From assembly GCF_042651465.1 (NCBI RefSeq), contig NZ_JBHSCZ010000003.1, positions 1-64,000 of the forward strand: a stretch of DNA of 64,000 nucleotides. Reading direction: 5' to 3'. The position numbers were made by a program, and so were the translations under genes. The stretch comes from Ferruginibacter yonginensis. GTDB taxonomy: Bacteria; Bacteroidota; Bacteroidia; Chitinophagales; Chitinophagaceae. Numbering within the stretch: the stretch's first letter is position 1; every line of letters begins with the position of its first letter. The notes beneath the pieces were generated by a model. That model made no database searches and was not told the origin of the DNA. It saw only the letters and a program-made list of their open reading frames with translations. Positions 32,518 to 41,874 of the stretch are shown here, in pieces.

Positions 32518-34785
32518 ATGATGTTATCTATGCTGAAAAAATATAGCCTTGTTGTTTTCGCAATAGGAGGTAGTTTTTTTTCTAATGTAAATGCGCAGGC
32601 GCCAGCCAATGTAATAAAAGAAAAGGTACAAGCCCTACTCCAAAAAATGACCCTCGAAGAAAAAGTAGGTCAAATGAACCAATATAATGGCTTTTGGGAT
32701 GTAACAGGCCCTACACCTAAAGAAGGTAATGCCAAACAAAAGTATGATCATTTACGTAAGGGTTTGGTAGGTGCTGTGCTTAATGTAAAAGGCAATGAAG
32801 ATGTAAGAAAGTTACAAGAAATTGTTGTGAAAGAAAGTCGCCTTGGTATTCCGTTACTTTTTGGGTTTGATGTTATACATGGTATGAAAACAGTAAGTCC
32901 CATTCCTTTGGCTGAAGCTGCAAGTTGGGATTTAATTGCTATTCAGCAATCCGCAAGAGTAGCAGCAACAGAAGCATCGGCAATGGGTATTAACTGGACT
33001 TTTGCACCTATGGTTGATATTACAAGAGATGCTCGTTGGGGCCGTTGTATGGAAGGAGCTGGTGAAGATCCATACCTTGGTTCATTAATTGGTGTTGCCC
33101 GTGTAAAAGGTTTTCAGGGCGATGATTTAGCTGCCAATAATACCATTGCTGCTTGTGCTAAACATTTTGCAGGTTATGGTTTTGCTGAAGCTGGTAGAGA
33201 GTATAATGCTATTGAATTAGGTACAAACACCATGTATAACGTTGTGTTTCCACCATTTAAAGCCGTTGCCAATGCTGATGTAAAATCGTTTATGAACTCT
33301 TTTAACACTGTAAACGGTATACCTGCAACAGGTAACCGTTTTTTACAAAGAGATATTTTAAAAGGTGCTTGGCAGTATAAAGGGTTCGTTGTGTCTGATT
33401 GGGGCTCTGCAGGCGAAATGGTAGCGCATGGTTTTGCTAGTGATTTAAAAGATGCCGCTATGTTAGCTGCCAATGCCGGTTCTGATATGGATATGGAATC
33501 ATACGCATATGTAACATACCTCAAAGAATTGGTAGAAGCTGGTAAGGTAGATATGAAAGTGATTGATGAAGCAGTTGGTCGTATTTTAACTGTAAAGTAT
33601 GAGTTAGGTTTGTTTGATGATCCTTACAAATACTGTAATGCTGCTAGGGAGAAAGAAATGATTTATAACCCTGCACACATTGCTGCTTCATTAGATATGG
33701 CCAAGCGTTCTATAGTATTATTAAAGAATGAAAATAATTTGTTACCACTCAAAAAATCACAAAAAAATATAGTGGTTATTGGTGCGCTGGCAAACGATAA
33801 AAATAGTCCGTTAGGCAGCTGGCGCTTGGGTTCTGATGATAATACCGCAGTTTCGGTATTGGAAGGTTTAAAAGGGTTTACCAATAATTTTAAATATGCT
33901 AAAGGGGCCGATGTAATTGTTGGCAAAGCTTCTTTTACGGAGGAAGTTAAAATAAATGAAACAGATAAATCTGGTTTTAAAGAAGCGATCGCAATGGCAA
34001 AAACAGCCGAAGTAGTTGTGATGGTTTTAGGTGAACATGGTTTTCAAAGTGGTGAGGGCAGAAGTAGAACACAAATAGGTTTACCTGGTGTTCAGCAAGC
34101 CCTGCTAGAAGAAGTTTATAAGGTAAATAAAAACATAGTTTTGGTATTAATGAATGGTCGTCCGTTAGCTTTACCATGGAGTGCAGCCAATATACCTGCT
34201 ATTGTAGAGGCTTGGCAATTAGGTTCACAAACGGGTAATGCTGTTGCACAAGTATTATTTGGTGCATACAATCCTTCAGGTAAATTACCTATGTCGTTTC
34301 CACGTAGTGTAGGGCAACTACCTATTTATTACAATCAATTACCAACTGGTAGGGGAGCTGTTAAGCCAGATGTATTTTGGTCGCATTATACCGATGAAAG
34401 CAACGCACCTTTATACCCATTTGGCTTTGGTTTAAGTTATACCACTTTTGATTATAGTAATTTAAAAGTTGATGCTAGTAACCCTCAACAAATAAAGGTA
34501 ATAGTTACTGTAAAAAATACGGGTACTGTTGCTGGTGAAGAAGTGGCACAATTGTATTTGAATGATCCTGTAGCAAGTGTGGCACGACCAATAAAGGAAT
34601 TAAAAGGTTTTAAAAAGTTTGCTTTAGAAGCCGGACAATCAACCAACATTGAATTTACATTAACGAATAATGAGCTAGGTTTTTACAATAATGAAGGAAA
34701 CTTCGTTGTTGAACCAGGGGCTTTTAATATTATGGTAGGCGGTTCATCTAACAAAGGATTAACAGCAAGCTTTACTATTCAATAA
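32518..34785 (+). CDS. bglX: GH3 family beta-glucosidase
   Basis: 755 aa. Exported (signal peptide ending NVNAQ). GH3 N-terminal TIM barrel with 'KHFAGYG' at ~215 and nucleophile D294 (VVSDWGS), a C-terminal alpha/beta domain with likely acid/base E513 (GEGRSR), and a fibronectin-III-like domain at the end (GEEVAQLYLND...PIKELKGFKKF). It would release glucose from oligosaccharides made by the GH16 enzyme, in the periplasm. Domain order and length are those of BglX-type enzymes. Confidence 0.95.
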   Translation: MMLSMLKKYSLVVFAIGGSFFSNVNAQAPANVIKEKVQALLQKMTLEEKVGQMNQYNGFWDVTGPTPKEGNAKQKYDHLRKGLVGAVLNVKGNEDVRKLQEIVVKESRLGIPLLFGFDVIHGMKTVSPIPLAEAASWDLIAIQQSARVAATEASAMGINWTFAPMVDITRDARWGRCMEGAGEDPYLGSLIGVARVKGFQGDDLAANNTIAACAKHFAGYGFAEAGREYNAIELGTNTMYNVVFPPFKAVANADVKSFMNSFNTVNGIPATGNRFLQRDILKGAWQYKGFVVSDWGSAGEMVAHGFASDLKDAAMLAANAGSDMDMESYAYVTYLKELVEAGKVDMKVIDEAVGRILTVKYELGLFDDPYKYCNAAREKEMIYNPAHIAASLDMAKRSIVLLKNENNLLPLKKSQKNIVVIGALANDKNSPLGSWRLGSDDNTAVSVLEGLKGFTNNFKYAKGADVIVGKASFTEEVKINETDKSGFKEAIAMAKTAEVVVMVLGEHGFQSGEGRSRTQIGLPGVQQALLEEVYKVNKNIVLVLMNGRPLALPWSAANIPAIVEAWQLGSQTGNAVAQVLFGAYNPSGKLPMSFPRSVGQLPIYYNQLPTGRGAVKPDVFWSHYTDESNAPLYPFGFGLSYTTFDYSNLKVDASNPQQIKVIVTVKNTGTVAGEEVAQLYLNDPVASVARPIKELKGFKKFALEAGQSTNIEFTLTNNELGFYNNEGNFVVEPGAFNIMVGGSSNKGLTASFTIQ

Positions 34786-34839
34786 TTAAACTTTACTAAG
34801 TTTTACAATAGTATACTTATTTTGTAGACTTTAAATGGC

Positions 34840-34847
34840 TACTTTTG
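34840..34847 (+). promoter_or_regulatory. Promoter -7 box of the amino acid permease gene
   Basis: TACTTTTG followed by CCAC matches TAnnTTTG. It lies inside the first codons of a longer possible reading frame (ATG at 34835), which argues that translation starts at the later ATG, 34883. A TTTG lies 15 nt upstream, closer than usual. Confidence 0.5.
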
Positions 34848-34882
34848 CCACTAAATTTTTACAGATTAAGTATACTTTTTTT

Positions 34883-36325
34883 ATGCTCAAAAAATCAATT
34901 CAATTACTACAACAAGAGGCAGCAGCAACTGGGGCTAATACATTAAAACGTAGTTTAGGAGCAGTAAATTTAGTGGCCATTGGTATTGGTGTTATAATAG
35001 GTGCAGGCTTGTTTTCACTCACTGGTATTGCTGCGGCCAATAATGCTGGTCCGGCAGTAACCATTTCATTTATTGTGGCTGCTGTAGGTTGTGCCTTTAG
35101 TGCATTGTGTTATGCAGAGTTTGCTGCTATGGTACCTGTATCGGGTAGTGCATATACGTATGCTTATGCCACTATTGGTGAATTATTTGCTTGGATAATA
35201 GGGTGGGATTTAGTGCTGGAGTACTCAGTTGGCGCTGCTACTGTTGGCATCAGTTGGTCGCAATACCTTGTTAAGTTTTTAGATAAATTCAATATTCATT
35301 TACCTGCACAACTACTAAAATCACCTTTTGAAACTATTACGTTAGCTGATGGTTCTGTTATACATGGTATTGTAAACCTGCCAGCTATTTTAATCATCAG
35401 TTTAATTACGGCCATTATTGTAAGGGGTACCAAAGGCTCTGCATTATTTAATTTATTGGTGGTTTCATTGAAAGTAGGTGTAGTAATAATTTTTATTTGC
35501 TTGGGCTGGCAGTATATCAATCCGGCAAACTATCATCCATATGTGCCAACAAATACAGGCAACTTTGGTGAATTTGGTGTGAGTGGCATTTTTAGAGGAG
35601 CTGGTGTTGTATTTTTTGTATTTATTGGTTTTGATATTGTGGCAACTATGGCGCAAGAAACTAAAAACCCTAAACGCAACATGCCTATAGGTATTATAGG
35701 TTCTTTATTAGTTTGTACGTTATTATTTGTATTGTTTGCTCACGTAATGACGGGTTTAGCCAATTACACTGAATTTAAAAATAGTGCAGCACCTGTGGCC
35801 ATCGCTATTCAACATACCCCATACGTTTGGTTATCGCAAGCAGTAATTGTGGCTATTTTAATAGGATATACATCTGTTATATTGGTTGATTTAATGGGGC
35901 AATCGAGGGTTTTTTATTCTATGAGTAAAGATGGGTTGTTACCACCTGTATTTTCAAACCTTCACCCAAAGTTTCAAACACCTTTCAAGTCAAATATATT
36001 GTTGAGTATTTTCATTAGTTTGTTTGCAGGCTTTGTACCAATAAGTGTTGTAGGTGAAATGACGAGTATTGGTACCTTACTAGCATTTGTAATGGTATGT
36101 GTTGGTATTTTAATTTTAAGAAAAAAAGAACCCAATTTGCCACGACCATTTAAAACCCCATTTGTGCCTTTAGTGCCTATTTTAGGAATTGTGACCTGTG
36201 TGGCAATGATGATTTCACTACCATTTGATACTTGGTTACGTTTGTTTGTTTGGTTATTCATTGGCTTTGTAATTTATTTTGGATACGGAAAAAAACACAG
36301 CAAATTGCGTCAGAATAATAGCTAG
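34883..36325 (+). CDS. APC family amino acid permease
   Basis: 480 aa. About 12 membrane segments. TM1 carries the superfamily motif 'GVIIGAGLFSLTGIAA', and the N-terminal 'LKRSLGAVNLVAIGIG' is typical of the cationic amino acid transporter (CAT) branch. Later 'GFDIVATMAQETKNPKRNMP' is the conserved TM6-7 loop. The substrate is probably an amino acid taken up with protons; the exact one is not evident. The ATG at 34883 was chosen because a promoter box overlaps the earlier ATG. Confidence 0.9.
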   Translation: MLKKSIQLLQQEAAATGANTLKRSLGAVNLVAIGIGVIIGAGLFSLTGIAAANNAGPAVTISFIVAAVGCAFSALCYAEFAAMVPVSGSAYTYAYATIGELFAWIIGWDLVLEYSVGAATVGISWSQYLVKFLDKFNIHLPAQLLKSPFETITLADGSVIHGIVNLPAILIISLITAIIVRGTKGSALFNLLVVSLKVGVVIIFICLGWQYINPANYHPYVPTNTGNFGEFGVSGIFRGAGVVFFVFIGFDIVATMAQETKNPKRNMPIGIIGSLLVCTLLFVLFAHVMTGLANYTEFKNSAAPVAIAIQHTPYVWLSQAVIVAILIGYTSVILVDLMGQSRVFYSMSKDGLLPPVFSNLHPKFQTPFKSNILLSIFISLFAGFVPISVVGEMTSIGTLLAFVMVCVGILILRKKEPNLPRPFKTPFVPLVPILGIVTCVAMMISLPFDTWLRLFVWLFIGFVIYFGYGKKHSKLRQNNS

Positions 36326-36401
36326 TAAACAGTTTCAAAAACATGGTTTTTATGTATCATTAACAAATGCATACTTACCTTAGCATTTTTAAAAGGTATA
36401 T

Positions 36402-37115
36402 ATGGCTAAATCTGAAATAAAGTTTTTAGAAGGTCCTCAAAATAGGTGGAAGGATTTTAAGTTTGCGTTGAGTGTTTTAAAAGAGTTCATAAAGGGGTTT
36501 AGGGCACTCCATTTTGCAGGCCCTTGTGTAACCATTTTTGGTAGTGCAAGGTTTACTGAAGAACATCCTTATTACAAGCAAGCACAACAATTAGCTGGTG
36601 AAATAGCCAAATTGGGTTTTACAATTATGACAGGTGGAGGCCCTGGCATTATGGAAGCAGGTAACCGTGGTGCAAAAGAAGTTGGTGGTAAAAGTGTGGG
36701 CTGCAATATTGTGTTGCCGTTTGAACAACACCACAATCCTTACTTAGATAAGTGGGTAAACATCAAATACTTTTTTGTGCGTAAAAATTTGTTGATGAAG
36801 TATTCGTATGCATTTGTAGTAATGCCTGGCGGCTTTGGTACGTTAGATGAATATTTTGAAGCCTTAACCCTTATTCAAACAAAAACTGTAAGCCAATTTC
36901 CTATGGTTATTTTTGATAAAGCCTACCATAAAGAAATTATAGCGCATATTGAATTGATGAAAAACGAAAAAACCATTTCACCTGAAGATTTAGATTTGTG
37001 TTTGTTTACTGATTCAATTGAAGAAGCAGTGCAGCATATAAAAGAAAATACTATTGAAAAGTTTGGCTTAAAACAAGTGAAACAAAAAAGACAATGGTGG
37101 TTTTTTGAGAAATAA
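36402..37115 (+). CDS. LOG family protein (TIGR00730)
   Basis: 237 aa. Rossmann-like fold with the two family motifs GGGPGIME (78-85) and PGGFGTLDE (142-150). Characterised LOG proteins cleave cytokinin riboside or other nucleoside 5'-monophosphates to base and ribose 5-phosphate. The bacterial role is probably nucleotide salvage or turnover. A TACCTTAG box lies about 20 nt upstream of the ATG. The gene is convergent with guaD and shares a terminator with it. Confidence 0.92.
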   Translation: MAKSEIKFLEGPQNRWKDFKFALSVLKEFIKGFRALHFAGPCVTIFGSARFTEEHPYYKQAQQLAGEIAKLGFTIMTGGGPGIMEAGNRGAKEVGGKSVGCNIVLPFEQHHNPYLDKWVNIKYFFVRKNLLMKYSYAFVVMPGGFGTLDEYFEALTLIQTKTVSQFPMVIFDKAYHKEIIAHIELMKNEKTISPEDLDLCLFTDSIEEAVQHIKENTIEKFGLKQVKQKRQWWFFEK

Positions 37116-37130
37116 AAATTACTCAAATTA

Positions 37131-37175
37131 AAAAAGGGTGTAATGATTTGTTTATTGAATTATTACGCCCTTTTT
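37131..37175. terminator. Bidirectional terminator between LOG and guaD genes
   Basis: AAAAAGGGTGTAAT pairs with ATTACGCCCTTTTT (14 bp, one T-G wobble) across a 17-nt loop. It has A-run and T-run ends, so it can serve both convergent genes. Confidence 0.85.
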
Positions 37176-37190
37176 CTTTTCTAAAATGTT

Positions 37191-37664
37191 TTAATATTGT
37201 TTTTTATGTTCCATCATATTCCACTCTTCAAAAATGGCCAAAGCTTTTTCATTTGAAATTTGCATAATGGGTATTTTTCGTTCATCATAATCTTTAGCAA
37301 TTTCATCGTACAACATTGAATCATCAAAACCTGCAGCAGCAGCATCTTTCCTCGAATTGGCGTAGTAAATTGCTTTTGGTCTTGCCCAATAAATAGCACC
37401 TAAACACATAGGGCATGGTTCACATGAAGTGTACACTTCACAATCATCTAACTGAAAACTTTGTAGGTTTTTACAAGCATCTCTAATAGCTACTACTTCT
37501 GCATGTGCAGTTGGGTCGTTGGTTGAGGTTACTTTGTTGTAGCCACTGCCTACAATTTCACCATTTTTTACAATCACACAACCAAATGGGCCACCTTCGT
37601 TATTATCAATTGCTTTTTTTGATAGCTCAACAGCAGCCATCATAAATTTTTCTTTACTGTTCAT
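37191..37664 (-). CDS. guaD: Guanine deaminase, cytidine-deaminase fold
   Basis: 157 aa. Deaminates guanine to xanthine. Zinc ligands H54 and C84/C87 and catalytic E56 are in 'DPTAHAEVVAIRDAC' and 'SCEPCPMCLGAIYWARPKA'. The C-terminal part 'DAAAAGFDDSMLYDEI' follows the B. subtilis GuaD pattern closely and differs from tRNA adenosine deaminase TadA. The start at 37664 is preferred: a -7 box (TACTTTCG) sits just upstream and an earlier in-frame start would overlap it. Confidence 0.88.
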   Translation of the reverse strand: MNSKEKFMMAAVELSKKAIDNNEGGPFGCVIVKNGEIVGSGYNKVTSTNDPTAHAEVVAIRDACKNLQSFQLDDCEVYTSCEPCPMCLGAIYWARPKAIYYANSRKDAAAAGFDDSMLYDEIAKDYDERKIPIMQISNEKALAIFEEWNMMEHKKQY

Positions 37665-37668
37665 GCTG

Positions 37669-37676
37669 CGAAAGTA
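37669..37676 (-). promoter_or_regulatory. guaD promoter -7 box
   Basis: On the minus strand TACTTTCG, then CAGC, then the ATG. With only 4 nt between box and start codon, the transcript would be leaderless if this box is used. Confidence 0.45.
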
Positions 37677-37722
37677 CGTATAACGCATGCTGCATCAGCT
37701 TTTGTGGAAAAATACCTATTAC

Positions 37723-38196
37723 TTACTTTTTAATAAATAGTAATGATGCAGAATTAATACAATAGCGTAAACCAGTTGGTTTGGGACCATCATCAAACAC
37801 ATGGCCTAAATGTGCACCACAATTACTACAGTTAACTTCAGTTCGCACCATGCCATAGCTTTTATCATTCAACAATTCTATATTTTGAGAACTGATAGGC
37901 GCCCAAAAACTCGGCCAACCTGTACCGCTATCAAATTTTGTATCTGCATTAAACAATGGTTTATCGCAACAAATACAATTATAAACACCTGCGGCATGGT
38001 TGTTCCAATAACTGCCACTAAAAGCCCGTTCTGTATCTTTTTTACGTGTAACCTGAAATTGTAAAGGCGTTAATTGCTTTTTCCATTCAGCAGCTGTTTT
38101 TACAACTGCATAGCTTGATTTATTGGGCTCATTTACTTGCGCATTACAGAAAAAACTAATAGAGATTAGTAAAATAGTAGCTAAATAAAACTTCAT
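37723..38196 (-). CDS. msrB: Peptide-methionine (R)-S-oxide reductase, exported
   Basis: 157 aa. Reduces methionine R-sulfoxide in proteins. Signal peptide (MKFYLATILLISISFFCNAQ), so it probably works in the periplasm. Catalytic C146 is in 'RYCINSASL', zinc-type CxxC pairs are at C74/C77 and C123/C126, and 'GTGWPSFWAP' and 'GHVFDDGPKPTGLR' are family signatures. The ATG at 38196 begins the signal peptide; an upstream in-frame start would not. Confidence 0.95.
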   Translation of the reverse strand: MKFYLATILLISISFFCNAQVNEPNKSSYAVVKTAAEWKKQLTPLQFQVTRKKDTERAFSGSYWNNHAAGVYNCICCDKPLFNADTKFDSGTGWPSFWAPISSQNIELLNDKSYGMVRTEVNCSNCGAHLGHVFDDGPKPTGLRYCINSASLLFIKK

Positions 38197-38288
38197 GTTA
38201 TGGCTTTTTGTAAATTTACGCTTTGTAGCTGTGTATAGTTTCACTTAATTACGGCAACATTATTTCTAAAAAATTAATACAACATAAC

Positions 38289-38453
38289 ATGAGTATTTTG
38301 AGACAGATAGGGCAGTATTTATTTTTAGTAAAAAAAGATCCCAACGACAATCCAACCCAGTGGATGAAATATATGCATGGCATTAACAGAATTTCTATTT
38401 TGCTGTTTTTGTTTGCAATGGTGGTATTGGCAATAAAATTATTGCGTCACTAA
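38289..38453 (+). CDS. Small membrane protein, DUF6728-like
   Basis: 54 aa, starting MSILRQIGQYLFLVKKDPND and ending in one membrane helix (ISILLFLFAMVVLAIKLL). The 'NPTQWMKYMHGINRIS' segment resembles short DUF6728-type proteins of Bacteroidota, as I recall them. It has no known function. The stop codon overlaps the convergent lpxB stop by 4 bp, leaving no room for a terminator between them. Confidence 0.7.
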   Translation: MSILRQIGQYLFLVKKDPNDNPTQWMKYMHGINRISILLFLFAMVVLAIKLLRH

Positions 38454-39550
38454 TTTTTTACCATATTGTACATAATAGCTGCTGCGTTGGATGATGCATG
38501 TCCACCGGCATTAAGCAATTGTGAAAGCGATGCATAATCATGTTGTAATTGTTGCTTACGTTCATCATTATGCAACAAAGTTTGTAGTTCAGTTACTAAA
38601 TTTTGTTCATTTAAATCTTGTTGTATAAGCTCTTTCACCACTTCTTTATTCATGATTAAGTTTACCAAACCAATAAATTTAATTTTAATTAAACGTTTAG
38701 CAATTTGGTATGAGATGTAGCTTCCTTTATAACAAATAACTTCTGGCACCCCAAAAAGCGCTGTTTCTAATGTAGCTGTACCGCTGGTAACCAACGCTGC
38801 TTTTGCAGTAGCAAGCAATTCATAGGTTTTATTTGCTACAGCATCAACATTACTGTACGGTTTTAAAAGGGCTTCATAAAAAGCATCTGTTTGTCCTGGT
38901 GCTTTTGCTACTACAAATTTATAATCAGGAAAATGCGCTGCGACTGAAAGCATGATGGGTAGTTTAACTAAAATCTCTTGTTTTCTACTACCCGGTAATA
39001 AGGCAACAATATTTTCTTTTTTTATGTTTGGGTTGGCTGCTTTCCATTGATTAATTACTTCCGCTAAAGGATGACCTACATAGTCAACCTCCATATTGTA
39101 TTTTTTATAAAAATCTTTTTCAAAAGGTAATATTACCATCATACGGTCCACATCTCTTTTAATGGCATGTACCCGGTTTTCTTTCCAGGCCCAAATTTGT
39201 GGTGAAATATAGTAGGCTACTTTTATATTTTTAAGGTGAGCCCACTTTGCAATTCGCATATTAAAGCCAGGGTAATCAATTAAAATGAGTAAATCAGGTG
39301 AAAATACTTCAATATCTTTTTTACATGCAGAGAGGTTTTTTAAAATGGTGGGTAAGTTTTTAACTACCTCAATAAAACCCATGAAAGCCAAATCTTTATA
39401 ATGCTTCACCAATGTAGCACCAGAAGCTTGCATTTTATCGCCACCCCAACAACGTATTTCAGCCTGTGGATCATTCACCAACAATGCTTTAATTAAATTG
39501 CTGCCATGTAGGTCGCCGCTGGCCTCTCCTGCAATGATGTAATATTTCAT
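38450..39550 (-). CDS. lpxB: Lipid-A-disaccharide synthase
   Basis: 366 aa. Joins UDP-2,3-diacylglucosamine and lipid X to form the lipid A disaccharide at the inner membrane. The start MKYYIIAGEASGDLHGSNL is the family hallmark; later 'PQIWAWKENR', 'LPFEKDFYKKYNMEVDYVGH' and 'LLPGSRKQEI' are GT19 motifs, and 'LVTSGTATLETALFGVPEV' marks the nucleotide-binding end. It stands alone here, away from other lpx genes. Confidence 0.96.
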   Translation of the reverse strand: MKYYIIAGEASGDLHGSNLIKALLVNDPQAEIRCWGGDKMQASGATLVKHYKDLAFMGFIEVVKNLPTILKNLSACKKDIEVFSPDLLILIDYPGFNMRIAKWAHLKNIKVAYYISPQIWAWKENRVHAIKRDVDRMMVILPFEKDFYKKYNMEVDYVGHPLAEVINQWKAANPNIKKENIVALLPGSRKQEILVKLPIMLSVAAHFPDYKFVVAKAPGQTDAFYEALLKPYSNVDAVANKTYELLATAKAALVTSGTATLETALFGVPEVICYKGSYISYQIAKRLIKIKFIGLVNLIMNKEVVKELIQQDLNEQNLVTELQTLLHNDERKQQLQHDYASLSQLLNAGGHASSNAAAIMYNMVKN

Positions 39551-39644
39551 AATTGGTGCCCCATCTATTTAGTTGCAAAGTAATTATTAAATGTGTGAAT
39601 TTCGTTTTGAAAATATAACTTCATGTAATAATATTACTGATATT

Positions 39645-41327
39645 ATGAACCCTTTATCTAAATTATTACTTAGTTTTTTGCTAATAACTACCGTTGGTAC
39701 TGTAGCTTGTAAATGTAAAAAATTGCCTCCCAAAGAAAATATTGTAATTAACCCAAATGAAATGAATGTTGCGGTGCAACAGCAAATTAAAAATTTGTTA
39801 GAAGATGTTACGGACTCAATTGTTCAATTATCTGACAGCACTACACTAAATTACTACCAAGTATTGCAACATATTTACGCTAAAAACGACTATGCGCCCA
39901 TTTGGTCAAACAAAGAAAAATGGCAACCACAAGTACCTGCATTATTACGTTATATTGACCAAGCAGCTTTACAAGGCTTATTTAAAAATGATTATTCTTT
40001 TACAAAAATAATGCAGCTTAAAAATAGGTTAGATGCAGATTCGGTACAGCGAACCAATGCGGTGCTTTGGGCAAATGCCGATTTGTTAATAAGTGATGCA
40101 TTAGCCACTATTTTGAAAGATTTAAAACAAGGTAGGTTGGTACCAGATAGTATTTCTTATAAAAAAGATACATCAACATATACCAGTTTTTTTCTTATTA
40201 ACTTTAATAAAATAATTGCTGGAAGCCCAGTTGATACTGTGTTAGCGTATGTACAACCACAACTTGCCGATTATAAACTATTAAAAAATAGCATCAAGCA
40301 ATTTGTGGATAGTATGGATACAAAATCGTATACTTTTTTAAATTACCCTTATAAAGATTCACTGGCTTTTTTACAACAATTTAAAAAACGCATGGCAGAA
40401 GCCAACATGCCTATTGCAACACCAACTGATTCAACTGCATTGGCAAATACAGTAAAAAAGTACCAACAATTAAAGGGGTTAACCGTTGATGGTAAAATTG
40501 GTAATGCTGTGGTTAAGCAACTAAACTTAACTGATGCGTATAAGTTTAAAACCTTGGCCGTTACCTTAGATAAGTATAAAATGTTACCCGAAAAGTTGCC
40601 AACTAAATACATTTGGGTAAACTTACCTAGCTATAACTTAAAAGTATGGGACACTGATACATTAGTATTTGAATCGAAAGTAATTTGTGGAAAACCTACA
40701 ACGCCAACGCCTTTATTAAATAGTGCAATAACTGATATTATCATTTACCCAACATGGACAGTGCCCACAAGCATTATCACAAAAGATATGCTACCGGGCT
40801 TAAAACGCAACCCAAATTACCTTGCTAGAAAAGGCATGTATTTACTCAATAACAAAGGCGAACGTATTAACCCTGAAAATATAAATTGGTCAAAATATAC
40901 CAAGGGTATTCCATATTTAATACAACAAGGCAGTGGTGATGATAATGCTTTGGGCGTTATTAAATTTAATTTTAGCAACCCATTTTCGGTTTATTTACAT
41001 GATACCAATCAGCGTTATTTATTTAAAAATGGTATGCGTTCGTTAAGCCACGGTTGTGTAAGGGTGCAGGAGTGGCAAAAACTAGCAAATTATATTGTTA
41101 GAAATGATAGTATGTTGTTGCCCAAAGGTGATACACTTCGTTATAATACAGATTCTATTAGTAATTGGATTGCCGCCAAACAAAAACACCGCATTGATGT
41201 AAAAAATAAAATCCCCCTATTTATAAAATATTTTAGCTGCGAAAATTTGAAAGGCAGTTTAAAATTTTATGATGATATATACGGAGAAGATAAAAAGCTC
41301 ATACAGAAATATTTTGCCAACAAATAA
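39645..41327 (+). CDS. L,D-transpeptidase (YcbB-like) lipoprotein
   Basis: 560 aa. The start at 39645 gives a signal ending in lipobox VAC (residue ~22). A scaffold region is followed by a peptidoglycan-binding-like segment (KKYQQLKGLTVDGKIGNAVV, ~residues 265-290) and a YkuD catalytic domain with the SHGCVRV motif; C471 is the nucleophile and H469 lies just before it. It would make 3-3 crosslinks in peptidoglycan or attach proteins. The two genes downstream (RlpA-like, OmpA-like) are also cell-wall related. Confidence 0.92.
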   Translation: MNPLSKLLLSFLLITTVGTVACKCKKLPPKENIVINPNEMNVAVQQQIKNLLEDVTDSIVQLSDSTTLNYYQVLQHIYAKNDYAPIWSNKEKWQPQVPALLRYIDQAALQGLFKNDYSFTKIMQLKNRLDADSVQRTNAVLWANADLLISDALATILKDLKQGRLVPDSISYKKDTSTYTSFFLINFNKIIAGSPVDTVLAYVQPQLADYKLLKNSIKQFVDSMDTKSYTFLNYPYKDSLAFLQQFKKRMAEANMPIATPTDSTALANTVKKYQQLKGLTVDGKIGNAVVKQLNLTDAYKFKTLAVTLDKYKMLPEKLPTKYIWVNLPSYNLKVWDTDTLVFESKVICGKPTTPTPLLNSAITDIIIYPTWTVPTSIITKDMLPGLKRNPNYLARKGMYLLNNKGERINPENINWSKYTKGIPYLIQQGSGDDNALGVIKFNFSNPFSVYLHDTNQRYLFKNGMRSLSHGCVRVQEWQKLANYIVRNDSMLLPKGDTLRYNTDSISNWIAAKQKHRIDVKNKIPLFIKYFSCENLKGSLKFYDDIYGEDKKLIQKYFANK

Positions 41328-41342
41328 ATACTGTTGTATTGT

Positions 41343-41768
41343 ATGAACTTACAGATTATATCCTCGTTTTCTATATTGTTTTTATTTTATATCCAGTTAC
41401 CTTGTATGGGGCAAGTTGTACCACAAAGCAAAATTTTAGCAGATACTTTAAAAATAACGACAGCTTCTACTACATTATATGGTGAGGCCAGTTATTATGC
41501 CTCCAAATTTGAAGAACGAAAAACAGCATCTGGCCAAAAATTTAAGCATGCTCAACTTACAGCAGCATGTAATAGTTTGCCATTGGGCACCACAGTAAGA
41601 GTTACAAATTTGCGGAATGGTAAAGTTATTACAGTTGTTATTAATGATCGATTACACCCTAAAACAACACGTTTAATAGATTTAACCAAAAAAGCTGCAA
41701 CTGCACTCAATTTTGTGAATGCTGGCTTAACAAGAGTTAAAGTAGAAGTGATTGATACTTATAATTAA
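41343..41768 (+). CDS. RlpA-like double-psi beta-barrel protein
   Basis: 141 aa. Signal peptide, then the RlpA core: 'GEASYYASKFEERKTASGQK', 'LTAACNSLPLGTTVRVTNL' and 'VVINDRLHPKTTRLIDLTKK'. RlpA proteins are septal-ring lytic transglycosylases in some bacteria; the core here has the Asp of 'NDR' and the His after it. No SPOR domain is present. It starts 15 nt after the L,D-transpeptidase gene and is probably co-transcribed. Confidence 0.88.
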   Translation: MNLQIISSFSILFLFYIQLPCMGQVVPQSKILADTLKITTASTTLYGEASYYASKFEERKTASGQKFKHAQLTAACNSLPLGTTVRVTNLRNGKVITVVINDRLHPKTTRLIDLTKKAATALNFVNAGLTRVKVEVIDTYN

Positions 41769-41840
41769 AGTAATTCACAACTAATGCACTTAAACGTTAA
41801 ATATGTGTGTAATTTATTTTAGTATTTCAAACAAAGCGGC

Positions 41841-41848
41841 TATTTTTG
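41841..41848 (+). promoter_or_regulatory. OmpA-like gene promoter -7 box
   Basis: TATTTTTG followed by CGGC matches TAnnTTTG; TTTA lies 19 nt upstream at -33. The implied leader is about 20 nt. Confidence 0.55.
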
Positions 41849-41874
41849 CGGCTTCTAATAAAACAACTGATATT

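Noticed and set aside
37191..37664. tRNA adenosine deaminase TadA
   Set aside because: The C-terminal region and the PTAHAEV/SCEPCPMCLGAIYWARP context follow B. subtilis guanine deaminase more closely.
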